Source of the DNA: JAGWBJ01 sp964291465
GTDB lineage: Bacteria > Chloroflexota > Dehalococcoidia > Lucifugimonadales > JAGWBF01
Length of the DNA stretch: 64,000 nucleotides
NCBI GenBank assembly: GCA_964291465.2
Contig: OZ219930.1
Location: forward strand, 62,001-126,000
Direction of reading: 5' to 3'
The position numbers and the translations under genes were made by a program. Positions 8,254 to 16,479 of the stretch are shown here, piece by piece. The notes under the pieces are model-generated. The model was not told the DNA's origin and did not search any database. It saw only the letters and a list, made by a program, of their open reading frames with translations. The stretch's first letter is position 1; each line of letters starts with the position of its first letter.

Positions 8254-8994
8254 CTACGGCCATAGCGTTGGGCCGTCCGCCTGCCGGTAACCTAGGCCAG
8301 CCGACTGCTGAACGCTCGGGGGCTCCACGTCCGAAAGGTGGCGCTCCATGGCGGGCCTGGCGGCCTCCGCCTCGCCCCTGGTGATCATCTGCAGGATGCG
8401 CCGGTGGGAGGCCAGGGACCTCTGGGGGCGCCCCGGGTTCTGGAGGGACTGGTCCCGGGACTGGCGGACGATGTCGGCGATGGTGGACATGACCCGCACC
8501 AGCGTCTGGTTGTGGGTGGCCCGCGCCATGGCGAAGTGGAAGGCCGTGTCCCCCTCGACCCCCGTCTCGCCGCGGTCTATCTGCGCCGCCTGCTCCTCTA
8601 GGGAGCGGGCCATGCTCTGGATGTCCTCCCGGGTCGCCCGTTCCGCCGCCAGGGCCGCGATCTGAGGCTCCAACAGGTGCCGCACCTCGAAGATATCGGC
8701 AAGGTAGTCGCTGGACCCGTTGATGGACCCCTCGATGATGGAGAGGATGGTCTCAACGCTCTCGGTGCTGACGAAGGTGCCGGCCCCCGGGCGGCTCACC
8801 ACCAGGCCCTGCAGCTCCAGGGCCCGGATCGCCTCCCTCAGGGAGCTCCGGCTCACCTGGAAACGCTCCGCCAGCTCCCTTTCGGAGGGCAGGCGGTCTC
8901 CGGGTCGCAGGAGCCCGTCCTGGATCAACGCCTGCACCTGGCCCACGATGTCCTCGTAGACCCTCTTCTGCTTTATCGCCGCGAAATCTACCAT
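8254..8994 (-). CDS. GntR-family regulator, FadR/FCD subfamily
   Basis: The protein has 246 residues from the ATG at 8994, which places the start right before the N-terminal winged helix; a longer reading would run through its own promoter. The HTH spans roughly residues 9-70 (RLPSERELAERF, SRSSLREAIRALE), followed by an all-helical FCD ligand domain with the expected metal-binding His positions (HFAMARATHN, SHRRI). FCD regulators usually sense small carboxylic acids such as lactate, glycolate or pyruvate and repress adjacent catabolic genes. It is the first gene of the operon, 40 bases before gamma-delta. The operator at 9014-9024 indicates autoregulation. Confidence 0.85.
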   Translation of the reverse strand: MVDFAAIKQKRVYEDIVGQVQALIQDGLLRPGDRLPSERELAERFQVSRSSLREAIRALELQGLVVSRPGAGTFVSTESVETILSIIEGSINGSSDYLADIFEVRHLLEPQIAALAAERATREDIQSMARSLEEQAAQIDRGETGVEGDTAFHFAMARATHNQTLVRVMSTIADIVRQSRDQSLQNPGRPQRSLASHRRILQMITRGEAEAARPAMERHLSDVEPPSVQQSAGLGYRQADGPTLWP

Positions 8995-9013
8995 GTTTGG
9001 ACTGGTGGTCTGT

Positions 9014-9024
9014 TGGTATGACCA
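9014..9024. promoter_or_regulatory. FadR-type GntR operator
   Basis: TGGTATGACCA is a perfect match to the TGGT-N3-ACCA palindrome used by FadR/FCD regulators. A wider inverted repeat (ACTGGT at 9001-9006, ACCAGT at 9021-9026) surrounds it. It lies just downstream of the predicted transcription start of the GntR gene, where bound repressor would block the whole oxidoreductase operon. Confidence 0.75.
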
Positions 9025-9034
9025 GTTCCAGGAG

Positions 9035-9062
9035 ATTATACACCAATCCGCCCGCGTGTCAA
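9035..9062 (-). promoter_or_regulatory. Consensus sigma-70-type promoter of the GntR/oxidoreductase operon
   Basis: On the minus strand TTGACA (9062-9057) and TATAAT (9040-9035) are both perfect, with a 16-base spacer. The predicted start near 9028 gives a leader of about 34 bases before the GntR ATG and puts the operator immediately downstream. Confidence 0.8.
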
Positions 9063-9077
9063 CCGCACCCAACTTGC

Positions 9078-9148
9078 CATTCCGAGCCCCTCCCACATGT
9101 CGTTCCGAGCCCCTCCCGCGTGTCATTCCGAGCCGCAGGCGAGGAATC
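9078..9148. repeat. Tandem intergenic repeat with 23-bp unit
   Basis: Three units begin at 9078, 9101 and 9124. The first two are near-identical 23-mers (ATTCCGAGCCCCTCCC core). The third diverges into a GTCATTCCGAGC...GAGGAATC word that resembles a widespread bacterial intergenic palindrome. It separates the divergent GntR and DUF971 genes. Confidence 0.6.
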
Positions 9149-9161
9149 ACCCGCCGTGATA

Positions 9162-9167
9162 TATAAT
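9162..9167 (+). promoter_or_regulatory. -10 element for the DUF971 gene
   Basis: A perfect TATAAT lies 69 bases before the TTG start at 9237. No good -35 box is visible at 16-18 bases spacing, so the promoter is only partly supported. Confidence 0.4.
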
Positions 9168-9236
9168 GTCTCCACTAGGACCAGGGCCAAACGCGGACGT
9201 GGACCTACTCCGCAAGCATATTCGGGAGGCGCCGGG

Positions 9237-9572
9237 TTGAGCACCAGCATCGCGCCCGAGACAGTGACCCTCGAGGAGCGGGGAATCCGCATTCTGTGGA
9301 AGGACGGGCACCGCAGCCTCTACCCCCACCGTTTCCTCCGCCTGCGATGTCCCTGCGCCCACTGCATCGACGAGTGGACCAACGCGCCGCGCCTGGACCC
9401 CGACACGGTCCCCCAGGACGTGCGCGCCGTGGACTACATGATGGTCGGCAACTACGCCGTGGAGTTCCTCTGGAGCGACACCCACTACACGGGGATATAC
9501 ACGTACGAGGTCCTCAGGGGCCTGTGCTCCTGCATGGAGTGCGCGGCGCGGAGGGAGTCCGAGGCGGGCTAG
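9237..9572 (+). CDS. DUF971 domain protein
   Basis: This 111-residue protein matches the DUF971 (gamma-butyrobetaine hydroxylase N-terminal-like) family: LWKDGHRSLYPHRFLRLRCPCAHC near the start and FLWSDTHYTGIYTYEVLR near the end. In this family the domain occurs alone or with Fe-S assembly and hydroxylase proteins and may bind metal; CPCAHC and CSCMEC are two cysteine pairs that could do so here. The start was set at TTG 9237, where GGGAGG lies seven bases upstream. Extending further would run through repeat sequence. It overlaps the convergent zinc-ribbon gene by four bases. Confidence 0.8.
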   Translation: MSTSIAPETVTLEERGIRILWKDGHRSLYPHRFLRLRCPCAHCIDEWTNAPRLDPDTVPQDVRAVDYMMVGNYAVEFLWSDTHYTGIYTYEVLRGLCSCMECAARRESEAG

Positions 9573-9796
9573 CCCACCGCGTCCCGGCCGGTGCCTGGGG
9601 CCGGCGGCTTGGCCCCTGGCGCCCCCGCCTTGAAGAACCCACCGAACCGTCCGTCCTTGAACGCAAAGGCCGATAGCTGACGCCGCCCCTGGGAGCCACA
9701 CTCCGGGCACGGAGCGGGGTCGTCCCTCCGAGACAGGGGCCTTACCGACTCGTAGCCGTGACCGCAGCTCTCGCAGGCGTACTCGTACACTGGCAT
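9569..9796 (-). CDS. FmdB-type zinc ribbon protein
   Basis: A 75-residue protein begins MPVYEYACESCGHGYE and continues with CPECGSQG, giving the two CxxC knuckles of the FmdB regulatory-protein family (zinc ribbon). The tail is Gly/Pro-rich (KAGAPGAKPPAPG), as is common in the family. The role is unknown; members were first found near formamidase genes. It follows another FmdB-type gene on the same strand, 56 bases away, so this is a tandem pair with divergent tails. The RBS is weak. Confidence 0.8.
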   Translation of the reverse strand: MPVYEYACESCGHGYESVRPLSRRDDPAPCPECGSQGRRQLSAFAFKDGRFGGFFKAGAPGAKPPAPGTGRDAVG

Positions 9797-9851
9797 CTCT
9801 GGTCCACCATCCTGCCGGATACTTGGCCAACCCCGGGCCAATGACCGAACC

Positions 9852-10055
9852 CTAGTCGTGGGGGTCCGTCCGTCGGACCTCGTCCCTGTGGCCGGAGTAG
9901 TAGTGGCCCTCGTACTTGAAGGCGAAGGACTCCAGCTGCCGCTCCCCGGACGCGCCGCAGACGGGGCACGGCGCGGGGTCGTTACGCTCCGCCATGGCCC
10001 GCCGCATCTCGTAGCGTTGCTGGCAGGGACCACAGTAGTACTCGTACGTCGGCAT
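9852..10055 (-). CDS. FmdB-type zinc ribbon protein
   Basis: This 67-residue zinc ribbon has the knuckles CGPC and CPVCG and the family start MPTYEYYC. It resembles its neighbour at 9569-9796 in the first 45 residues but has a charged tail (SGHRDEVRRTDPHD) instead of a Pro-rich one. A strong RBS (GGAGGTAAGG) precedes the ATG. It lies downstream of the CoA-transferase on the same strand, and an acetamidase/formamidase gene occurs elsewhere in the window (42497-43600), though not adjacent. Confidence 0.8.
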   Translation of the reverse strand: MPTYEYYCGPCQQRYEMRRAMAERNDPAPCPVCGASGERQLESFAFKYEGHYYSGHRDEVRRTDPHD

Positions 10056-10103
10056 CCTTACCTCCTGGCAGTCTACTGGAGGGCCAGCCCCGGGCCCCCG
10101 GGA

Positions 10104-11333
10104 CTAGACGACCCCCCGCTGCGCCATGGCGTCGATCTGCTCCTCGGTGTAGCCCAGCAGGCCTCCCAGGACCTCGCCGTTGTGCTGCCCCAGGGCCGGG
10201 GCCGGCTGGAACACCTCTTCCTGTCCCATCTTTATGGGGTTTCCCGGCATCCGGTACTTCCCGGCCACCGGGTGGTCCACCTCCACCACCATGTTCCGGT
10301 GGCCGATCTGCGGGTCCTCCAGCGCCTGTGCCACGTTGTTCACCGGGGCTATCGGCAGCCTTTCCGCCAGCACGTCCACCCATTCCTGGGCCGTCTTCGT
10401 GGCGAAGGCCCCGTCCAGCACCGCCTTCAGCTCACCCCAGTGCTTCCGCCGGCCCTCCATCGTGTTGAACCGCCCGTCGTCGGGGAGCCCCTCCAGCTCG
10501 GGGACGCTCTCCGACAGGGCGGCCGCCAGCTCCTCGTAGAACTTCTGGGTGGCGCAGTGTATCTGCACGTACCGGCCGTCCCTCGTCCTGAAGGCGCCGT
10601 TGGGCAGGTTGGCCGACTGGACCGACCCCCCGGCCTCGGGTATGACCCCCCGTCCCAGGTAGGCCTCGGTCAGGTGTCCCTGGAAGGTGAGCTGCACGTC
10701 CAGCAGGCTCAGGTCCACCCTCTGGCCCATCCCCGTCCGCTCCCGGGCGAAGAGGGCGGCCAGAAGCCCCACCGTGGCCCCGTAGCCGCCGCCGATGTCC
10801 GTGACGGCGAACCCCATCACGGCCGGCGTCCCGCCGGGCTCCCCGGTAACGCTCATCGCCCCGGACAGCGCCTGGACCACCGAGTCGAACACCGGGCGGG
10901 CGCTGTAGGGCCCGTCGGCGCCGAACCCGGACACGGAGCAGCAGACGATGGTCGGGTTTATCTCTTTCAGCGTATCGAAGTCCACTCCCAGGCGGGTCGT
11001 GACGCCGGGCCTGAAGTTGTCCAGCACCACGTCGGAGACCCGGACCAGGTCGGCGAACACCCGGCGTCCCTCGGTGGTGCGCAGGTTCAGGGTGACGCCC
11101 TTCTTGCTCCGGTTGAAGGTCATATAGTAGAGGCTCTCGCCGTTAAGGTAGGAGGTCCCCATGCGGCGGGCCACCTCCCCCACCTCCGGCACCTCCACCT
11201 TGATCACCTCGGCGCCCAGGTCCGCCAGGATGCGGCCCGAGACGGGACCCGCCAGCGCCTGGGAGAGGTCCAAGACCCGTATCCCCGCCAGGGGCGGGCT
11301 GGGTCTGCCGCCATTGGAAGACGTAGAAGACAT
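10104..11333 (-). CDS. CaiB/BaiF family III CoA-transferase
   Basis: This 409-residue family III CoA-transferase has the N-terminal GIRVLDLSQALAGP and GAEVIKVE motifs. The catalytic Asp, which forms the aspartyl-CoA anhydride in formyl-CoA transferase, is D179 in VTDIGGGYGATVG. The enzyme moves CoA between carboxylic acids (formate/oxalate, carnitine, bile acid, mesaconate types); the substrate is not predictable. It follows MmgE/PrpD by 24 bases, so the two probably handle one acid, for example activation and dehydration of a citrate- or itaconate-like compound. Closeness to a candidate oxalate oxidoreductase also makes an oxalyl-CoA role conceivable, without direct evidence. Confidence 0.88.
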   Translation of the reverse strand: MSSTSSNGGRPSPPLAGIRVLDLSQALAGPVSGRILADLGAEVIKVEVPEVGEVARRMGTSYLNGESLYYMTFNRSKKGVTLNLRTTEGRRVFADLVRVSDVVLDNFRPGVTTRLGVDFDTLKEINPTIVCCSVSGFGADGPYSARPVFDSVVQALSGAMSVTGEPGGTPAVMGFAVTDIGGGYGATVGLLAALFARERTGMGQRVDLSLLDVQLTFQGHLTEAYLGRGVIPEAGGSVQSANLPNGAFRTRDGRYVQIHCATQKFYEELAAALSESVPELEGLPDDGRFNTMEGRRKHWGELKAVLDGAFATKTAQEWVDVLAERLPIAPVNNVAQALEDPQIGHRNMVVEVDHPVAGKYRMPGNPIKMGQEEVFQPAPALGQHNGEVLGGLLGYTEEQIDAMAQRGVV

Positions 11334-11357
11334 CGGTCGCGAGAGCTTGGGCCGCCC

Positions 11358-12770
11358 CTAGAGCGCCGTCAGGGCCGCCAGGTCCCGCACGTCCTCCAGG
11401 GACTCCAGGGAGTCCACCGAGGCGATGATCGCCTCCTGCCTGTCTGCGGAAATCACCGGCCCGGTCAGGCTGCGGAACTTGTCCTTGATCTCCTCCCAGG
11501 ACAGGGCGTTCTCCGGGTCTCCCTTGGGAAACTCGATCTCCGCCCTCAGGGTGCGCCCGTCGCCGGTGGTCACCTCGGCCCACGCGGGCCAGCGGCTGGG
11601 ATAGTTGACCTCCAACGCCGGGTCCTGCACGCAGACGACCCTGTCCATGAGCTCCTTTACCAGGGGATCGGACAGGCTCTCCTCCGTGTACTCGTCCAGG
11701 GTTGCCCGTCCATTGAGGATGGCCACCGCGGCGCCGAAAGGCATGCTGAACTGGGCGTCCACCACGTTCTTGGGGTTGCGTTTCTGCTCCGCCGGGGCCG
11801 CCACCACGTTGTATCCCGCCTGCAGCACGCCCACCGTCACGCTCTCCACGTCGACGTGGGAGAGGCCGTTCTCCCGCACTATCTCCAGGATGCAGTCCAG
11901 GGGCCCCTGGTTGTATCTGCAACAAGCGTGGGGCTTGATGCTCACCTTGTCTATGTAGAAGGTCTCTCCCAGCCCCTCCAGCACCTTCGTCTCGTCGGCG
12001 TCGTCCGTGTACCCATGAAGGAACCCGTCCCGGCCCTCCAGGATAGTTGTCGGAGCAACGAACCCCCGGCTGGACAGGAGGGCCGCGATGATCCCGCTGT
12101 GCGCTGCCCATCCCGGGTGCATCCGCTTGGTCCAGGCGCCGTCGGCCAGGAACTCCAGGGAGCCCGCCGCCTGGCTGCCCGCCACGCCCATGGCCCACGC
12201 CGTCTCGCGGGCGTCCAGGCCCAGCAGCCGCGCCGCCACCACCGCCGCCCCGAAGGTGCCACACGTCCCGGTGGGATGGAACCCTCGGGCATAGTGCCTC
12301 CGGGGGTCCAGGCCCTTGCCGATGCGGACCATCACGTCGTATCCGGCGGTTATGGCCGCGATGAAACGACGCCCGTCCACGGGCGGGTCGCCCCGGTCTC
12401 CCAACAGGTCGGCGCAGGCGAAGGCCGCGGGGAACGTGGCCACCGCGGGATGAAGCGACGAGTCGTTCTGCACGTCGTCCATCTCGATGCTGTGGGCCGC
12501 CGCTCCGTTGGACAGGGCGGCGTACTCCGGGGACGCCCGCAAAGTCGAGCCCATGATCACCGAACCGCCGTCGGGGCTCAGCGTCTTGACGGCTGACTGG
12601 ACCACCTTGGACGACGGGGTGAGGGCCCCGCGGATGGCGACGCCCAGGTAGTCAAGGCAGAAGTACTTGGCCCTGTCCACCTCCGTTGGCGACAGGTCTT
12701 CATACTCCAGGCCCGAGTAGAAGGACGCCAGGGTCGACGTCAGGCCGCCGCCGTTCTCCTCGAGCGCCAT
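11358..12770 (-). CDS. MmgE/PrpD family protein
   Basis: A 470-residue protein of the 2-methylcitrate dehydratase / iminodisuccinate epimerase / cis-aconitate decarboxylase superfamily. Visible family landmarks are KYFCLDYLGVAIRG near the N-terminus, NGAAAHSIEMDDVQNDSSLHP (the MDD-H region), PTGTCGTFGAAVVAARLLGLD, and the KPHACCRYNQGPLD segment that carries the active-site HxC. In SAR202-like and other heterotrophs such genes sit beside CoA-transferases, as here. The reaction is likely dehydration, epimerisation or decarboxylation of a small tri- or dicarboxylate. It is the first gene of a leftward operon of four. Confidence 0.85.
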   Translation of the reverse strand: MALEENGGGLTSTLASFYSGLEYEDLSPTEVDRAKYFCLDYLGVAIRGALTPSSKVVQSAVKTLSPDGGSVIMGSTLRASPEYAALSNGAAAHSIEMDDVQNDSSLHPAVATFPAAFACADLLGDRGDPPVDGRRFIAAITAGYDVMVRIGKGLDPRRHYARGFHPTGTCGTFGAAVVAARLLGLDARETAWAMGVAGSQAAGSLEFLADGAWTKRMHPGWAAHSGIIAALLSSRGFVAPTTILEGRDGFLHGYTDDADETKVLEGLGETFYIDKVSIKPHACCRYNQGPLDCILEIVRENGLSHVDVESVTVGVLQAGYNVVAAPAEQKRNPKNVVDAQFSMPFGAAVAILNGRATLDEYTEESLSDPLVKELMDRVVCVQDPALEVNYPSRWPAWAEVTTGDGRTLRAEIEFPKGDPENALSWEEIKDKFRSLTGPVISADRQEAIIASVDSLESLEDVRDLAALTAL

Positions 12771-12876
12771 TTCTTCACCTCTCAGTAAGTTAGCGGCCGG
12801 ACGCGAAACGGGATGCCCCGGCCTCGGGATACATTATACAACCCGCTAGTATGCTACGCACCGACGGCGCGGCGTC

Positions 12877-13928
12877 CTACCCGCAGGCCGTGGCGTACAC
12901 GTGCCGGCTTCTGGAAAGCTCGGCGGGGAGCACGCTCATGCTCCAGGTCTCGCCACGGTCGTGGCTGGAGAAGAGCTCACCCAGTCCGGCGCAGCAGTAC
13001 ACCCGGGACGGCTCGGCCCGGTCCACGGCGACGCCGTACATCCGGCTGCGCGGGGCGGCCCCAAGGTCGACGCGCTCCCACGTCTCGCCGATGTCCCGGG
13101 TCCTGTACAGGGCCGCCTCTTCCACGGTCCCCTTGGGGGAGGCGCCCCTCCGGCTCCGGTGGCCAGATACATGGTCCTGGCGTCGTCGGGCGCGACCAGT
13201 AGCTGCCGGGAGTAGCAGCCCCCTGGGAACAGCTCGTCCATGACCACGTGCTCCCAGTGGGCGCCCCTGTCCCTGCTCCGGAAGGTCGCTATGCGGGTTA
13301 TTATGTAAACCGTCCCTGGGGCCGCCGGGCTCAGGGTCACCCCGTGCAGGTCCAGGGTGTGGATGTCGGTGTGAGGCCCGTCGGTTATCGACTCCCAGCT
13401 ATCCCCGCCGTCCCGGCTGGCCAGCAGTCCGCCGACCTCGATGGCCGCGTACACGTCGTTGGGATCCGACGGGTCGGCCGCGATGCCGATGACCCGCTTG
13501 TCGAAGGGCGGCACCTGCGTCGTGATATGGGGGAACACCACCCCCTCCGTCGACGTGCTTCGCCACGTCGCGCCGCCGTCCTCCGAGCGCCGTATGTCGA
13601 AGGGATGGTACCCGGCGTACATCACGTCGGGGCTGGTCGGATGAAACGCCAGAGACCACACGTCTGTCCCCTCCGCCGCCGGCTCCAGCGCCTCCCAGTG
13701 GTCTCCTCGGTCATCGCTCCGGTACACCCCCGCCTGGGTCCCGGCGTATACTATGCGCGGGTCGTCGGGGTGGACCAGCAGCGCCCGGACCTGGGGCTCG
13801 GCGGGAAGGCCACTCTGCGCCTCCGTCCACTCTCCCCCATCGAACCGGTACAGGCCGCCCTGGCCGACGTAGTCGCCCTCGCCTCCCAGTCCCACGTAGA
13901 CCCGCGTCCGGTGATCATCCTGTGCCAC
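12877..13928 (-). CDS. Asp-box (BNR/VPS10-like) beta-propeller, frameshifted
   Basis: The protein is a repeat propeller of about 350 residues with Asp-box motifs such as RSDDRGDHW, RSEDGGATW, ASRDGGDSW and RSRDRGAHW. The frame is lost near 13128-13148, within a G/C-rich run after YLATGAGG; the same propeller continues in another frame with RTRDIGETWERV and SSHDRGETWSM to the stop at 12877. Adding one base there restores a single protein very like its paralogue at 17656-18648. The disruption is either a real mutation or a consensus error. No signal peptide is seen, so it is probably cytoplasmic. The function of these stand-alone propellers is unknown. Confidence 0.75.
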
Positions 13929-13970
13929 GCGTCACCTCCACCGCGGCTGCCATGGCCGCATTGGCTGCCG

Positions 13971-14000
13971 GAATTTGTGATTCGCCAGAATTGTGATTCG
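13971..14000. repeat. Pair of direct repeats in a divergent promoter region
   Basis: Two copies of a 13-14 base word (GAATT, optional T, GTGATTCG) start 17 bases apart between the divergent propeller and cupin genes. They could be a regulator binding site. A short palindrome, ATGGTACCAT, follows at 14053-14062. Confidence 0.4.
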
Positions 14001-14103
14001 AAGAGGTGCGCCGTGTCAATAGCGCCTCCCCGATGCAGGCCGGAGCCCCGTTATGGTACCATCGCCCGGGGTCCCGCCTCGACAACCCTCCGAAGGGAGC
14101 ATC

Positions 14104-14487
14104 ATGCCCATCGTCGACCACAACGAGCTGCCGGAGACGCCGTGGAGGCCCAACTACCACAAGTGGGACATCACCCGGCCCGGAGACGGCACCACCAGCA
14201 CCAGCCTGAGCTACGCCATCATCGGGCAGGGGGCCGGCGCCCCCTTACACTACCACGAGGAGGACGAGGCGATAGTCGTCCTCGAAGGGACCCTGGAGGT
14301 CCGCCTGGGGGACCAGGTCCATCGAGTGGGAGCGGACCACACCCTGTTGGTCCCGCCCGGCGCGCCCCACGGCTTCACCAGCGTGGGATCGGTGCCCGCG
14401 CGCGTTTTGGGGTTCTTCCCCTCGGCCGACCCCTTCGACCGTACCACCTTCCTGGAAGGCGCGCCGCCCGAGGCCCACAGGACCTGA
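14104..14487 (+). CDS. Cupin domain protein
   Basis: This 127-residue single-domain cupin carries the first metal-binding motif as PLHYHEEDEAIVVLEG and the second as PPGAPHGFTSVG. With these His/Glu ligands it should bind Fe, Mn or Zn. The start at 14104 is supported by GAAGGGAG just upstream. It lies divergent from the broken propeller gene and 146 bases before a ThDP enzyme that has its own RBS. The substrate is unknown; stand-alone cupins are often small-molecule isomerases, dioxygenases or sensors. Confidence 0.8.
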   Translation: MPIVDHNELPETPWRPNYHKWDITRPGDGTTSTSLSYAIIGQGAGAPLHYHEEDEAIVVLEGTLEVRLGDQVHRVGADHTLLVPPGAPHGFTSVGSVPARVLGFFPSADPFDRTTFLEGAPPEAHRT

Positions 14488-14633
14488 GCCCGGCGCCCCG
14501 CCGTCCCGCCGGTCTTTCTGGGTCTGTTCAGGCCGCCGGTTCTTGGCTAACATAGAGACCGCTGCGGAAGTCCGGGACCCGGTGCCCATGCCGCTGCGGC
14601 CCGGTGCCCACGCCGCTGCGTAAGGAGGTGCCC

Positions 14634-16271
14634 ATGAGAGGCGACGAGATGGTGGCCAGGATACTGAAGGCCGAGGGCGTGGACTGGATGGCCTGCTTCC
14701 CGGCCCAGACCCTGATAGACGCGGGCACGCGGGAGGGCATCAGGCCCATCCTCGCCCGCCAGGAGAGGGCCGGAGTCAACATGGCCGACGGCTTCAGCCG
14801 CGTCAGCAACGGCAACGCCGTCGGCGTCTTCACCATGCAGGAGGGCCCGGGCGCCGAGAACGCCTTCGCCGGGGTGGCCCAGGCCTACGCCGACTCGGTG
14901 CCCATACTGCTGCTGCCCGGCGGCCCCGCCACCCACAGGATCTGGGTGCATCCCAACTTCGAGTCGGTGAAGAACTACGGAGGCGTCACCAAGTGGCGGG
15001 CCAACATCAACCGGCTGGACCGGGTCCCGGAGCTGATGGGCATGGCCTTCACCCAGCTCCGGCACGGCCGCCGCGGCCCGGTGATGCTGGAGCTGCCCTC
15101 CGACGTGGCCGGCCAGGAGGTGGACGACAGTGCCTTCCACTACACGCCGGTGCGCCCTTTCAGGTCCGGGGCCGACCCCGATGACGTTCGGGACCTGGTC
15201 ACCGCCCTCCTCAGGGCGTCATGCCCCGTCGTCAACGCCGGCCAGGGGGCCCTCTACGCCGAGGCATCCGACGAGCTGGTGGAGCTCTCCGAGCTCGTCA
15301 GCGTCCCCGTAATGACCACCCTGGCGGGGAAGAGCGCCTTTCCCGAGGACCACCGCTTTGCCCTGGGGACCGGCGCCCGGACCCGCACCCTAATGGTGGG
15401 CCACTTCCTGAAGAAGGCCGACTTCGTGCTGGGCGTGGGGACCAGCCTCACCAAGTCCAACTTCACCACGCCCATGCCCGACGGCGCGACCCTGGCCCAG
15501 TGCACCAACTGCCCCGAGGACCTGAACAAGGACTACCGCGTCCACCTGGGCGCGGTGGGGGACGCCAAGGTCGTGCTGCGGCAGATCATCGACGAGGTGA
15601 AGCGTCAGGTAGGGGCCCACGGCCGGGGAGACGTCAACGGGGTGGCCGCGGAGATAGCGAAGGTCAAGGAGGCCTGGATGGCCGAGTGGCGGCCCCGCCT
15701 GACCTCCGACGAGGTGCCCATAAACCCCTATCGCGTGATCCACGAGCTGGCCCGGGCCGTAGACGTGGCCAACACCATCGTCACCCACGACTCCGGTTAC
15801 CCTAGGGAACAGCTCGTCCCCTTCTGGCCCGTCGTCAAGCCCAGGGGATATATCGGCTGGGGCAAGTCCACCCAGCTTGGCTACGGCCTTGGCCTCGCCA
15901 TGGGGGCCAAGATGGCGGCCCCCGAGAAGCAGGTGGTGAACTTCATGGGCGACGCGGCCTTCGGCATGGCCGGTATGGACATCGAGACCGCGTCCCGCTC
16001 CCGCATTCCCATCCTGACCATCGTCCTGAACAACGGCGTGATGACCCACTACGACTCCACCATGCCCTACGCATCCGAGCAGTGGGGCAGCAACCGGTTG
16101 GGTGGAGAGTACGCGAAGGTAGCCGAGGGGCTGGGGGCCTATTCCGAGCAGGTACGGGCTCCCCATGACATCGGCCCCGCCATAGAGCGAGGGCTCTCCG
16201 CCAACCGGGAGGGCCGTCCCGCGGTGCTGGAGATGATGACCAAGGCCGAGGAGAACATATCGTTGCCATAA
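14634..16271 (+). CDS. ThDP-dependent enzyme, acetolactate synthase-like
   Basis: This 545-residue enzyme has the POX/AHAS fold: pyrimidine domain with catalytic E44 (RQERAGVNMADGFSR), a central domain about residues 190-340, and a C-terminal ThDP domain with MGDAAFGM (about 438-445) and LNNG about 25 residues later. The start at 14634 was chosen because TAAGGAGGTG precedes it. The family includes acetolactate synthase, oxalyl-CoA decarboxylase, benzoylformate decarboxylase and glyoxylate carboligase. No small AHAS subunit is nearby, and valine/isoleucine biosynthesis is not indicated. A catabolic decarboxylase or carboligase is more likely, possibly acting on the oxoacid made by the adjacent hydroxyacid oxidase. 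Confidence 0.82.
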   Translation: MRGDEMVARILKAEGVDWMACFPAQTLIDAGTREGIRPILARQERAGVNMADGFSRVSNGNAVGVFTMQEGPGAENAFAGVAQAYADSVPILLLPGGPATHRIWVHPNFESVKNYGGVTKWRANINRLDRVPELMGMAFTQLRHGRRGPVMLELPSDVAGQEVDDSAFHYTPVRPFRSGADPDDVRDLVTALLRASCPVVNAGQGALYAEASDELVELSELVSVPVMTTLAGKSAFPEDHRFALGTGARTRTLMVGHFLKKADFVLGVGTSLTKSNFTTPMPDGATLAQCTNCPEDLNKDYRVHLGAVGDAKVVLRQIIDEVKRQVGAHGRGDVNGVAAEIAKVKEAWMAEWRPRLTSDEVPINPYRVIHELARAVDVANTIVTHDSGYPREQLVPFWPVVKPRGYIGWGKSTQLGYGLGLAMGAKMAAPEKQVVNFMGDAAFGMAGMDIETASRSRIPILTIVLNNGVMTHYDSTMPYASEQWGSNRLGGEYAKVAEGLGAYSEQVRAPHDIGPAIERGLSANREGRPAVLEMMTKAEENISLP

Positions 16272-16280
16272 GGATGGGCC

Positions 16281-16410
16281 CTAAGAATGGCCGGAATGAG
16301 TCCGCCGGCCGTTCGCCGGTAGGTGGGGATTCCTTGCCCGCGCGGAGAGCGGAGTGGGAGAGTGGGCTCAAAACCCGGGAGGGGCCCAGGGTTGTTCAGA
16401 TCATCCCTAG
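16281..16410 (+). mobile_element. MITE-like element, copy A (130 bp)
   Basis: A non-coding 130-bp element begins CTAAGAATGG and ends ATCATCCCTAG. It aligns along its whole length with 28501-28631 and with the reverse complement of 61316-61442. The shared core includes GATTCCTTGCCCGCGCGGAG, then GTGGGAGAGTGGG and the 3' GTTGTTCAGA. It fills the gap between the ThDP enzyme and the hydroxyacid oxidase. It has no coding capacity, so it would depend on a transposase elsewhere. Confidence 0.75.
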
Positions 16411-16479
16411 CCCCGGCCCGGCAGAGGGTCGGGCGGACGGCCGGTCCATGGCCCCGTTCCGGCAGGCCAGGAGAGGTGA

